This document shows, one piece after another, positions 1 through 8,335 of a DNA stretch of 10,436 nt. The notes beneath the pieces were generated by a model that worked only from the letters and a program-made list of their open reading frames with translations, did no database searches and was not told the DNA's origin. Where the stretch lies: NCBI GenBank assembly GCA_014904845.1, contig MU119998.1:1-10436 (forward strand). The letters are read 5' to 3'. Each line of letters starts with the position of its first letter. The first letter of the stretch is position 1. The translations under genes and the position numbers were made by a program. The stretch comes from Acephala macrosclerotiorum (taxonomy: Eukaryota; Ascomycota; Leotiomycetes; Helotiales; Mollisiaceae).

Positions 1-954
1 TTTTCGATTTTTTTAAAAAAATTAATTTTACGATTTATATTATATATATATTTTTTTATAATCGATATAATAATATTAATAATAATATTAAATCGAATTA
101 TTTTATAAAAAATAAAAAAAAATTAAAATTTTTTTAATAAAAATTTAATATTTAATTATATTTTTTTTATTAAAAAATTTATAATTCACGTTTTTTATAA
201 TAATATTAATATTTTTTATTAATTTTATTATTTTAATTTTTAATTATAATTAAATAAAAAAATATTAAAAAAAAAATATAAAAATTAAAATTATATAATC
301 GAATTATTATAATTAATAAATACGTTTTTTTTATTAATAAACGATATTTAAAAAATAAATTTATTAAATTATAATAATATTAATAATAAAAAATCGAATT
401 TTTAAAATTTTTTAAAAGTTTATAATTAATTAATTTAATTTTTAAAATAAAAAATATTTTATAATTATTTAAAAGTTTTATTAAAATATATATAATTTGA
501 ATTTTTTTAAAAATAATTAATAATTTATATTCGATTAAATATAATATTTCGAGTATTTTAAATAAATTTAATAAATTTTTATTATATATTAATAAATAAA
601 TCGAAAATATCAATTTTAATAATTTTAAAATATTTTATAAAAATATTATAATCGTAAATTTAAAATTCGATTTTTTTATTAATTTTTATATAAATAATTA
701 TTTAAATGTATTTTAATATTTTTTTTTAATAATTTTTAATTTTAATTTAATTTTTATTTTTAATATAAAATATATTAATTTTTATTACGTTTATAAATTT
801 CGATTTTTTAATTTTTTTTATTTTTTTTATTATTTTACAATTTAAAAAATTAATTTAAAAATTATTAAATAAATAAATATTTTTAAAAAAATTTTAATTT
901 TAATTCGTTTTTTTTTAATCGTTAATAAATTTTATAAATTAAATTATTAAAAAC
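1..954. other. Extreme AT-rich, CpG-only tract (left flank), RIP-like
   Basis: No gene is seen here. Over bases 1-960 I counted 22 C and 23 G (4.7% GC); 18 CpG dinucleotides account for 36 of these 45 bases. The few exceptions include C at 187, 611, 838 and 954 and G near 418, 475, 499, 552 and 707. The CpGs sit in TCGA, ACGT, ACGA and TCGT contexts. CpA plus TpG total 5, against 17 ApC plus GpT. This is the signature expected of saturated C-to-T change on both strands outside CpG, as in fungal RIP-affected repeats. A 77-codon minus-strand frame at 380-613 is composed almost wholly of I, L, K, N, Y and F; it is a by-product of composition and not a gene. The ancestral sequence was probably a repeat or transposon, but it cannot be identified by eye. 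Confidence 0.8.
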
Positions 955-1059
955 TAAAAAAATTCATTATAATCGTATAAAGAAATTATTTCGTTTTTTT
1001 CGTTCGTATTAATAAAATGTTTCTTTCGATACTCGATATATATTTTGTTTCGCAAGTCT

Positions 1060-1077
1060 CGTAAAAACGTTTCTACG
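1060..1077. repeat. Near-palindrome centred on ACGT
   Basis: CGTAAAAACGTTTCTACG differs from its own reverse complement by a single imperfect pair, which appears as two mismatched positions out of 18. It lies in the left part of the island. No function is assigned; it could be a chance palindrome. Confidence 0.4.
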
Positions 1078-1230
1078 AAAGATTTCAAAGTCTTCGATTT
1101 TAATAATTTACTCTTATTTTAAGTTTCAAATTAAAAACTTTTAATTTGAGCGTTTTATAAGCATTTAAAATTAGTATAATTATTGAGATAAAATTCTAGA
1201 TTCTATCGAGCGATAAAATCAATAAACTGA

Positions 1231-1257
1231 TAAATTTCTTAATATTTAAAATAAAAA
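1231..1257 (+). repeat. Truncated leading unit of the tandem array (tail only)
   Basis: The 30 bases ending in AAACGT at 1260 match the corresponding end of the third unit (around 1871-1900) at 24 of 30 positions. Weaker similarity may reach back to about 1207, where GAGCGATAAAA could correspond to the GCGCAACTATAAAA segment of later units. Upstream of that the similarity is lost, so this looks like a decayed or broken first unit. Confidence 0.6.
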
Positions 1258-1468
1258 CGTATTATTTGCGAAGTTTTATATTATCAAAAAAATACTTTTT
1301 AAGATTTTCGTTTTTTATATTTAGTTTTTACGATCGATTTAATCAATTTAAATTACTTTATTTAATATATAATTCTAAAGAAAAACTCTTTAAAACTTTT
1401 TTTTTAAAATTGCGCAATTGGATTAAAAAGTGTTTTACAATTAAAAACTTTAATACTTAAAGCAAAAA
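1258..1468 (+). repeat. Tandem unit A (211 bp)
   Basis: First complete unit. From 1330 to 1400 it aligns to 1538-1608 of unit B with 11 differences in 71 bases, all C/T or A/G. It carries a perfect 12-bp palindrome, AATTGCGCAATT, at 1408-1419, whose TGCGCA core is kept in the other units. A 64-codon plus-strand frame (1266-1460) lies within this unit; it begins at TTG, not ATG, is rich in F, K, L and I, and is not kept in units B and C. I treat it as chance. Confidence 0.8.
1408..1419. repeat. Perfect palindrome AATTGCGCAATT in unit A
   Basis: Twelve bases identical to their reverse complement. The core TGCGCA recurs at 1618-1623 and 1836-1841 in units B and C with partly changed edges. It could be a protein-binding site, but nothing in the sequence shows a function. 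Confidence 0.5.
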
Positions 1469-1686
1469 CGTATTTTTAATAGAGTCTCACACTAGGAAAA
1501 TACTTTTTGAGACTTTCGCCTCTTTTATTAAATTACTACGATCAATTTAATCGATTTGAATTACTTTGTTTAATATATAATTCCAAAGAAAAATCTTTTG
1601 AGATTTTTCTTAAAAATTGCGCAACTATAAAAATGTTCAGTACTAAGTCCAGCACTAAGTAAATACTTTAATACTTAAAGCAGAAA
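1469..1686 (+). repeat. Tandem unit B (218 bp)
   Basis: Second complete unit and the longest. The extra bases include a local duplication near 1638-1663, where CAGTACTAAGTC is followed directly by CAGCACTAAGTA. The conserved TGCGCA core is at 1618-1623. It retains more non-CpG C and G than unit A, including a GCCTC segment near 1518-1522, so it may be closer to the ancestral sequence. Confidence 0.8.
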
Positions 1687-1897
1687 CGCACTTACTATAG
1701 AGATTTACACTAGAGAAACATTTCTTGAGATTTTCGTTTTTTATATCGAATTACTACGATTAATTCAATCAATTTAAATTATTTTCTTTAGTATATAATT
1801 CCAGGGAAAGACTTCTTGAGACTTTCTTTGCAAACTGCGCAACTATAAAAATATTTAGTATTTAAATAAGTAAGTACTTTAATACTTAAAATAGAAA
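1687..1897 (+). repeat. Tandem unit C (211 bp)
   Basis: Third complete unit. The stretch 1750-1829 aligns without gaps to 1532-1611 of unit B with 15 transitions and one transversion. The TGCGCA core is at 1836-1841. The unit shows an internal half-repeat: 21 bases at 1715-1735 match 1806-1826 at 18 positions, 91 bp apart, and unit B shows a similar pair (1496-1517 and 1588-1609). The full unit may therefore derive from an older, shorter repeat. Confidence 0.8.
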
Positions 1898-1920
1898 CGT
1901 ATTTAGAGTTTTGCGATTAC
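1898..1920 (+). repeat. Partial trailing unit of the tandem array
   Basis: The sequence restarts with CGTATTT followed by AGAGTTTTGCGATTAC, matching the start of unit B (CGTATTT, then AGAGTCTCACACTAG) if about 5 bases are deleted. Similarity to the repeat stops near 1920, so this is a truncated final unit. Confidence 0.6.
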
Positions 1921-1942
1921 TATTTTAATTGAATACAATTAT

Positions 1943-1978
1943 ATTCTATTGATTTACGTAATAATAAATTAATAGAAT
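1943..1978. repeat. Inverted repeat ATTCTATT / AATAGAAT
   Basis: Perfect 8-bp arms at 1943-1950 and 1971-1978 are separated by 20 bp. It sits just downstream of the tandem array in the island. In AT-rich DNA short arms like these can arise by chance, so no role is claimed. Confidence 0.4.
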
Positions 1979-2060
1979 TACTTGAAACTTAAAATCTAAA
2001 AGTATTTAATTAAGTTTCGATTTGTTTATAAGTTTTATGTAATTTGAATTAATTAATAAT

Positions 2061-2082
2061 TTGTAATTGTAAACAATTACAA
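2061..2082. repeat. Perfect 10-bp inverted repeat, 2-bp spacer
   Basis: TTGTAATTGT at 2061-2070 and ACAATTACAA at 2073-2082 are perfect reverse complements around AA. TTGTAA-like sequence continues on the right. It could form a small hairpin or cruciform. There is no T-run suggesting a bacterial-type terminator and no flanking gene. Confidence 0.6.
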
Positions 2083-2230
2083 TTGTAAAATTTTAATATT
2101 TTTTACTAAAGCGACTACTTATTATTTCGAAGTCTTGTAATTGCGAAATTCTTAATAAATCAATCAAATCACTGCATTTAAATACCTCGATTAAATTTAA
2201 TATTTTTCGCTTATAATTGAAATAACTCGT

Positions 2231-2251
2231 ATTACGTAAATTATACGTAAT
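2231..2251. repeat. Perfect 8-bp inverted repeat ATTACGTA / TACGTAAT
   Basis: The arms at 2231-2238 and 2244-2251 surround AATTA. It lies about 25 bp inside the right edge of the island. Both arms contain a CpG in an ACGT context. Its role is unknown. Confidence 0.55.
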
Positions 2252-2277
2252 TTAATAAAAGTTGATATTAATTCTTA

Positions 2278-2973
2278 AAACGAACGATTAATAATATTTA
2301 AATAAACGTTATAATAAATAAAATATAATATAAATTTTATTAAATAAAAAAAATTAATTAAAAATTATTAAATAATCGAAATTAAAATTTTTTTTATATA
2401 TTTAAAATAATTTAATTTAATTATTATTATAAATAATTATATAATTAAAATATAAATTTTTGTTTTAAAATATATTTAAAATTATAAATTATACGAAAAA
2501 TTATTTAAAGAAAAAATAATAATAATAAATGAAAAATATATTTATATTATAAATACGTTTTAATATAATATATAAATTAATTCAATAAAAAATTATATAT
2601 AATTTAATCGCAATTTTATAAGCGTATAATAAAGTTTATTTATTTTTTTAATTTATATTTTTAATATAAAAAAATATTTATTATAAATATTTAAAATTAT
2701 ATTAAATTATATTTCGATCGAAAAATTTTTTTTTATTAAAATTTATATAATATTAAATTTTTTTTAAAAATATTAAAATAATAAATCGATTATTAATTTA
2801 ATAAATAATTTATTAATTTAAAATATTTTTTTATATTAATTATAACTCGAAAAAAATTAAATTTATTTTTAAATAAAAATTTAATAAAATCGTTAATAAA
2901 TTATTCGTTTATAAATATATATTAAAATTCGATTTATTTAAATATTATTATTTCGCGTATTTATTTTGTTTTC
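2278..2973. other. AT-rich, CpG-dominated tract without genes
   Basis: The CpG-dominated pattern of the left flank resumes. From 2278 to about 2460 almost all C and G are in CpG. A few other G and C occur near 2461, 2510 and 2530. A local cluster at 2609-2625 (a CGCAA and an AGCGT) is one of the few places where GpC survives, each time next to a CpG. No open frame, RNA gene or clear repeat was seen. Confidence 0.7.
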
Positions 2974-3058
2974 AAATATTAATATATTTTATTTAAATAT
3001 AAAATTAATTATTTTTTATAAAAATAATAATTTTTTAATTATTATAATAAATAATAAT
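2974..3058 (+). repeat. Dispersed repeat, copy 1
   Basis: These 85 bases align without gaps to 7745-7829 with 76 identities (about 89%), far above the roughly 50% expected between unrelated A/T-only sequences. Three of the nine differences are transitions. At one place this copy reads TA where the other reads CG, as if both cytosines of a CpG had been lost here. Weaker similarity with gaps may continue to about 3122, where TTGCTTTTTTT here matches TTGTTTTTTTA near 7887-7897. It is probably the remnant of a transposon or other duplicated sequence; the family is unknown. Confidence 0.6.
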
Positions 3059-5929
3059 AATTATTTATTTTTAATAAAATATTTTTATTAAAAATTTATT
3101 TAATTATATTGCTTTTTTTATAGTTTAAATTTCGATTATAAATTTGAATTTATAAAACGAAAAAATAATTATAATTTATTTTTTGAAAAATTAATTAATA
3201 TTATTATTTTTAATATTAAAAACGAAATTATTAATTAATTATTAAATTTTTTTATTATTGATTTAATTAATATTTAAATAATTTAAAATAAATTAAAAAT
3301 ATTAAAAAAAAATTTTAATTATAAAAATATATTTTATTATTAAATTCGAAATAAAATAATTAATTATAAATATAATAAACGAAATATTCAAATATAATTC
3401 GAGTATAATATATATTAAAAATTTAATAAATCGCTAATATTTTTGAATTTTAAAAAATATAATTATATAATTTTTAAATATTAAAACGAAATAATTAAAA
3501 TTTATATTTATTAAAATAATTAATAGTTTATAATTTTTTATTTTAAAATTTTAAAATATTTTTATTTTTATTATAAAATATAATTTTAATAATTTTAAAT
3601 AATAATTATATTAAAATAAAAATTAATCGAATTAAAATTATTTATTTAAAAAATAATTATTATAAATAATTTTAATTTAATTAATTTTTTTATAATTTAT
3701 TTTAATAATAAATAAATTAGTAATATAAACAATAATAATATTTTATTTATAAAAAATATTAATATCGATATTTAACGATTTAAAATTTATTTAAATTAAA
3801 AATTCGAAAAAAATATTATATTAAACTTTTAATATTTATTTTAAATTATATAATACACAATTAAATTTATATACACGATTAAATTTATTATTTAATTCGA
3901 TTAATTATTTTATGTAAATCGTTTTTTAATTTTATCGTATAAAAACGTAATTTTAATATTTATTTAATTAATTTTTTAATTTAAAATAATTATTATTACG
4001 AAAATTAATTTATAATTTATTAGTTTAATAATTATAATAAAAATCTCAATAAAAACGATTTTTTTTATCAATAGTTATAAATAATTTAATTATTTAAATT
4101 GTATTTATATTTATAAATTTATTTATCAAATAATATTTATTAATTTATTAATTATTTAATTAAAATTTAAATATATTTTTTTTTATTTATTAATATTTAA
4201 ATTTATTATAATTTTTATATAATATCGAAATTCGAATAATTTAAAAAAATTTATTAAATTTAATATTATTTTTAATTTTTAAATTTATATTTTATTTTAT
4301 TAATAATATTATAAAAAATAATAAATTTAAAATATTAAAATTCTCGATTGTAAATTTTAAATATATTTATAAAATATTATTTATTATTCGAAAAAAAAAT
4401 TATTTTTTATAATAATAATTTTTAAAGTTTTATAAATATTTAAATTTTTATATAAAATTTTAAATTAAAATATTTAAAAATAATTAACGTATTTAAAATT
4501 AAAATTTTTTTTACGATAATTTAATAATAAATTATTTTTATTTTTATATAAATTAAAATTTATATATTTTCGATCGAGTAATATTTAATATTATAATTAA
4601 ATTATTATTATTATTTAAAATTTCTCGAGTTTATAAACGTTTTTTTAATACGTTAAAAATAATAAAAATAAAACGTTTTATATTAATAATAAATAGCGAT
4701 TTTAAAAAATTTAAAATTATATTAAAATAAATTTAAAAAATAAATTCGAAAATTTTTAATTTTATAAAAAATAAATTTTTTTTTATTATATAAATAATAT
4801 ATATTCGACGAATACGATTATTATTTATAAATATTCGATAAATATAATTTTTTTATATTTAATAAATTTTTTTTTTACGATTTAATTTTTTCGAAGTTTT
4901 ATTTTATTTAATTTATTATTATAAAATTATATTTAAAAATGGATAATACGTAAATAATTAATAAAAATTTTATAAAAATTTATTATTTCGAAAAAAATTA
5001 TATTAATTATACTATAAAATCGCCGTATATAAAAATAAATTATAATTTGAAATAATTTAAATTATTATTCGAATTAAATATTAAAATTTTTAATTATTAT
5101 TTCGACGATTATTTATAATATAGTTTTAATACGTTTTATTATATTATTTATTTATAAATTATATAAAACGATTAATTCAAAATAAATACTTATAATAATA
5201 AAATAAAATTAAAAAGTTTTTAAAATGTATTTTTTTTTATTATTCGTTCGAAAATATATAATTTGATCGTAATAAAAAGTTTAAAAAAATTTAAATTTAT
5301 TAAATATATCGAATTTATTTTTATAATATATATTTCGATTTTTTTTAAATTTTATTATAATAAAAATAAATAAAATATTTAAATTCGTTTTTTATTATTT
5401 TAAAAAAAAATTCGATTATATTTATATAAATTAATTCGTTAAAATATTTTTTTAAATTAATATAATTTTAATAAAAAATATTTTTATTCGATTTCTTAAA
5501 TACGTTTTATAAATATATAATATAAAAATTTATTTTAAATTTATATTTTATATTATATTTTTTAATTTAATTTAATTTTTTTTTTAAAATATTCGAATTT
5601 TTTATATTAAATAATATATATATATTTTTCGTTATAAATACGATTAAAATTTAATATTAAAATTTTTATTAAATTAATATCGAGTTTTAAATAATAAATA
5701 ATATTATATATAAAAAATTTTAATTAATAAAATAATAATATTTTTATTATATAATTTTAAATTATAATTAATAATTTTTATAATTATATCGATTTTTTTT
5801 ATTAAACGATTATATTAATTTAAATAATTTTTATTTATAAAATATATATTATATATATTTATTATTAAAAATAAATATATTAATAAACGTATTTTTAATT
5901 TACGAAATAAAAACGATTTAAATTTTAAT
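3059..5929. other. AT-rich, CpG-dominated tract without genes
   Basis: Nearly 2.9 kb of A/T sequence with isolated CpGs, mostly TCGA, ACGA and ACGT. No open frame above the reporting size, no RNA gene and no clear tandem repeat were seen. Small exceptions to the CpG-only rule include CACAA and TACACGA at about 3855-3876, ATGGATAATACG near 4939-4950, and CGCCG at 5021-5025. The last is the only CpC noticed in this tract and is flanked by CpGs. These look like residual ancestral bases. The sequence is most easily explained as heavily mutated repeats. Confidence 0.7.
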
Positions 5930-6130
5930 AAAAACGTTAAATATAAATAAAACGAATAATATTAAAATATAATAATTAAATAATTAAAAAAAAAAATTTA
6001 TTTTAAAATAATAAAAAAAAAATATAAAAATAATTTAAAAAATTTATATTATTATTTTTAAAAATTAAAAAATAAAAATAAAAATATTAAAAATAAAAAA
6101 AAATAAAATTGTAAATAAAAAAATATTATT
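5930..6130 (+). other. A-rich, strand-skewed block
   Basis: The plus strand is strongly A over T here, with many A-runs and only a few CpGs, mostly before 5960. If C went to T and G to A, the purine/pyrimidine order of the ancestor is kept, so this block may record a formerly purine-rich strand. It could equally be simple A-rich low-complexity DNA. No coding frame is visible. Confidence 0.4.
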
Positions 6131-7198
6131 AATTTTTTTTAAAAATAATAATAAATTTAATTATTAATTATTAATTTATATTATAAAATAAATTTTTTTA
6201 ATATATTCGTTTTATTTATAAATAAATTAAAAATTAATATAATTGCGAATAATAAAAAATATTTTATATTTTTTTTATTTTAAAATCGAAATAAATAATT
6301 TTAATTTTTTTTAAAAAAATTTTTATTTAATTCGTTTTTTTTTTAATTTAAAATCGTTTATTAAATATAATTTTCAAATAAAAATATTTCGTAATATACT
6401 CGAAAAAAATATAAAAAAAAAATTTATAATAATTATATTGTATATTAAATTTTTTTTTATATAAATAAAATAATATAATAATACGAATTAAAAATTATTT
6501 TAATAAAAATTATAAATTTATCGAATTTTATTTTTAATTTTTTTATTAATATAATTATTATTTAAAATAAAAAAAAATAAACGTTTTTAAAAAAAAAAAT
6601 ATTATTTAATCGAATAAAAAAATTATTATATTTAATAATATTTTTAATATTATTAAAATATATATTAAAAAGAATTTTTAAAATTAAATAAAAATATAAA
6701 TATAAAATAATCGAAATTAAAATTATAATTCGAAATAAAATTAAAAAAAAATAATCGAAATATTAATTAAATTTTATATATAATAATAAAATAAATTTAT
6801 TTTAAAAAATAAAAAATTATTATTAATAAAATAAATAATTTTTCGAGTTTTAATATTTTTTAAAAAAACGAATAAAATATTTATAAAAAACGTTTTTTTT
6901 TTAAAATAATTTTTAAATTTTTAAAATATTAATTTATTTATTAAAATTTATTTTATATTTAATAATATAAAATCTAAAAAAACTAATAAAATATAAAATT
7001 TAATAATCGAATATTTAAAAAATATAATTATTATTTAATTAAAATTTAATAATATTAAATTTTCAAATTCAATATATTATAATAATATTTAAATAAAACG
7101 TTAAAACGTACGATTTAAAAAATTCAATATTCGATTATTAATTTTAATAAAAAATCGATAATTAAAAATCGTTTAATATTAAAAAAATATAAAATAAA
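6131..7198. other. AT-rich, CpG-dominated tract without genes
   Basis: Continues the same composition: A/T runs with scattered TCGA, ACGA and ACGT sites. Rare non-CpG bases occur near 6961-6985 (CTAAAAAAACTAA) and 7062-7075 (TCAAATTCAA). No gene, RNA or clear repeat was recognised. Confidence 0.65.
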
Positions 7199-7265
7199 TT
7201 TTTTTTTTTTTAATTATATATAAAAAAAAAACGAAGTTTTTTTATATATAAAAAAAATAAAAAAA
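7199..7265. repeat. Long AT hairpin with CG-containing loop
   Basis: Perfect 15-bp arms occur at 7214-7228 (TTATATATAAAAAAA) and 7237-7251 (its reverse complement), with the loop AAACGAAG. Outer T-run (7199-7211) and A-rich (7251-7265) sequence could extend the stem imperfectly. Arms made only of A and T are easily formed in this composition, so it may be a mutational product with no function. Confidence 0.5.
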
Positions 7266-7744
7266 GTTTTATTTTAATAATTTTATACGATTAAATATAA
7301 AAATTTTTATATATTATATATAATATTTAATTATATTTTCAATAAATTATAATTAAAATTATATAAAAAAATAATAAATAATAAATAAAAAAACGATAAA
7401 TATTAATAATAAAAAATTAATAATAAAAATTAAACTTTCAAATAAAAATTTTATTTTAATTTAAAATATTTTATATAATAATTATTTAAATAAAATAAAT
7501 AAAATCGATATTATAATTAAATATATTTAAATTAAAATTAATTTAATTTATAAACGATTAATTAAACGATAAATAAAAAATTTTTTTAATTATAAAAATT
7601 ATTCGATTTTTATAATTATTCGAAATTTTTAAAACGATTTTTTTAATAGTATTTTCATTAATTTATTTGTAATTTATTATAATATATAAATATATTTTTA
7701 AAAAAAAGAAATTTCGATAGTTTTTTTACGAATAAAATAATATT
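7266..7744. other. AT-rich, CpG-dominated tract without genes
   Basis: No gene is seen. Most C and G are in CpG. A few extra C and G occur at about 7435-7440 and 7648-7720, approaching the second dispersed repeat copy. No RNA gene was recognised. Confidence 0.6.
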
Positions 7745-7829
7745 AAATATTAATATATTTCATTTAAACGTAAAATTAAAGTTTTTTTATAAATATAATA
7801 ATTTTTTAATTATTTTTATAAATAATAAT
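7745..7829 (+). repeat. Dispersed repeat, copy 2
   Basis: Direct-orientation partner of 2974-3058, about 4.77 kb downstream, with 76 of 85 positions identical and no gaps. This copy keeps a TpC (TTTCATTT) and an ACGT where copy 1 has TTTTATTT and ATAT, so it appears slightly less mutated. Possible gapped similarity continues to about 7897. Two related, transition-diverged copies are what a repeat-directed mutation process would act on. Confidence 0.6.
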
Positions 7830-8335
7830 TATATTAATATTTAAATTGTTAAAATTAATTTATTTAAAAAAGTTTTAAAATTAAATTGTTTTTTTAATTA
7901 TATTTATTTATTTAATATATTCGATTTTATAAAATAAAAATAAAATCGTAAATTAACGTTTAATATTACGATTATTAATATAATTTTCAAATAATTAAAT
8001 CGATTTTTAAAAAATTAAATTTATATTAAATATATTTTAAATATATTAAAAGTTTTTTTTTATCGTTTTTATAAATAATTTACGATTATTCCAATATTTT
8101 CTTTTATATTAAAAATATATATATTTTTTTATATTATTATTTTTTATTATTTTTATTACGAATAATTTATAATTTATTCGAATATTTAAAATTTGAAAAA
8201 TTTATTTAAATTTATATAATCGAAAAAAAAAAAAAAGTTTATTTATAATAAAATACGAAATACGATAAAAAAAATTTTATATATATTAATAATAAATTTA
8301 ATATAAAAAAATTAAACTAAAAAAATTAAAAAATT
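7830..8335. other. AT-rich, CpG-dominated tract without genes
   Basis: Scattered CpGs in A/T sequence. The start of the tract may still belong to the repeat beginning at 7745. A CC at 8091-8092 (ATTCCAAT) is an isolated exception. No gene was recognised. Confidence 0.6.

Larger units (their letters stand above)
1231..1920 (+). repeat. Diverged tandem repeat array, about 211-218 bp period
   Basis: Three full units can be aligned by eye, preceded by the tail of another unit and followed by the start of a further one. Landmarks recur in the same order in each full unit: an AAACG start (CG at 1258, 1469, 1687 and 1898), a TTTGAGA-CTTT-like motif, an ACGAT-CAATTTAAT-like stretch, a TATATAATTC segment, a TGCGCA core, and a closing ACTTTAATACTTAAA segment. 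Unit lengths are 211, 218 and 211 bp. Unit boundaries are arbitrary, set here at the conserved CG. Adjacent full units are roughly 75% identical, and most differences are C/T or A/G. Lengths that are not multiples of three and the absence of a shared open frame argue against a protein repeat. It resembles a short satellite or minisatellite; no known family is recognised. Confidence 0.85.
955..2277. other. Less-mutated island of higher GC inside the AT-rich tract
   Basis: Composition changes abruptly here. Over 1501-1860 I counted 93 C+G in 360 bases (25.8%), with only 9 CpGs, so about 80% of the C and G are outside CpG, the reverse of the flanks. CpA, CpT, CpC, TpG and GpA are all common. CpG density (about 1 per 40 bp) is close to that of the left flank (about 1 per 53 bp). 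The left edge lies near 954-965, where non-CpG C and G begin to appear regularly. The right edge lies near 2277, after which only CpGs remain for well over 100 bp. The centre holds a diverged tandem array. No long open frame is present on either strand, and no tRNA or 5S rRNA box was recognised. It is probably non-coding DNA that escaped most of the mutation affecting its flanks; the exact edges are uncertain by tens of bases. Confidence 0.75.

Noticed and set aside
380..613. 77-codon minus-strand open frame
   Set aside because: It consists almost wholly of I, L, K, N, Y and F, as any A/T-only frame would, lies in the heavily mutated tract and shows no domain. Chance frame.
1266..1460. 64-codon plus-strand open frame in tandem unit A
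   Set aside because: It starts at TTG and is not kept in units B and C. The unit lengths (211 and 218) are not multiples of three.
1408..1841. tRNA or 5S rRNA genes in the tandem units
   Set aside because: No A-box or B-box pattern, no cloverleaf and no 5S-like segment could be found around the TGCGCA cores.
1231..1920. CRISPR array
   Set aside because: Units are about 211-218 bp and diverged along their whole length, with no short identical repeats separated by unique spacers.
5611..5626. TA microsatellites, here and near 40-52 and 9785-9812
   Set aside because: Short TA runs are expected in sequence that is about 95% A/T and carry no extra information.
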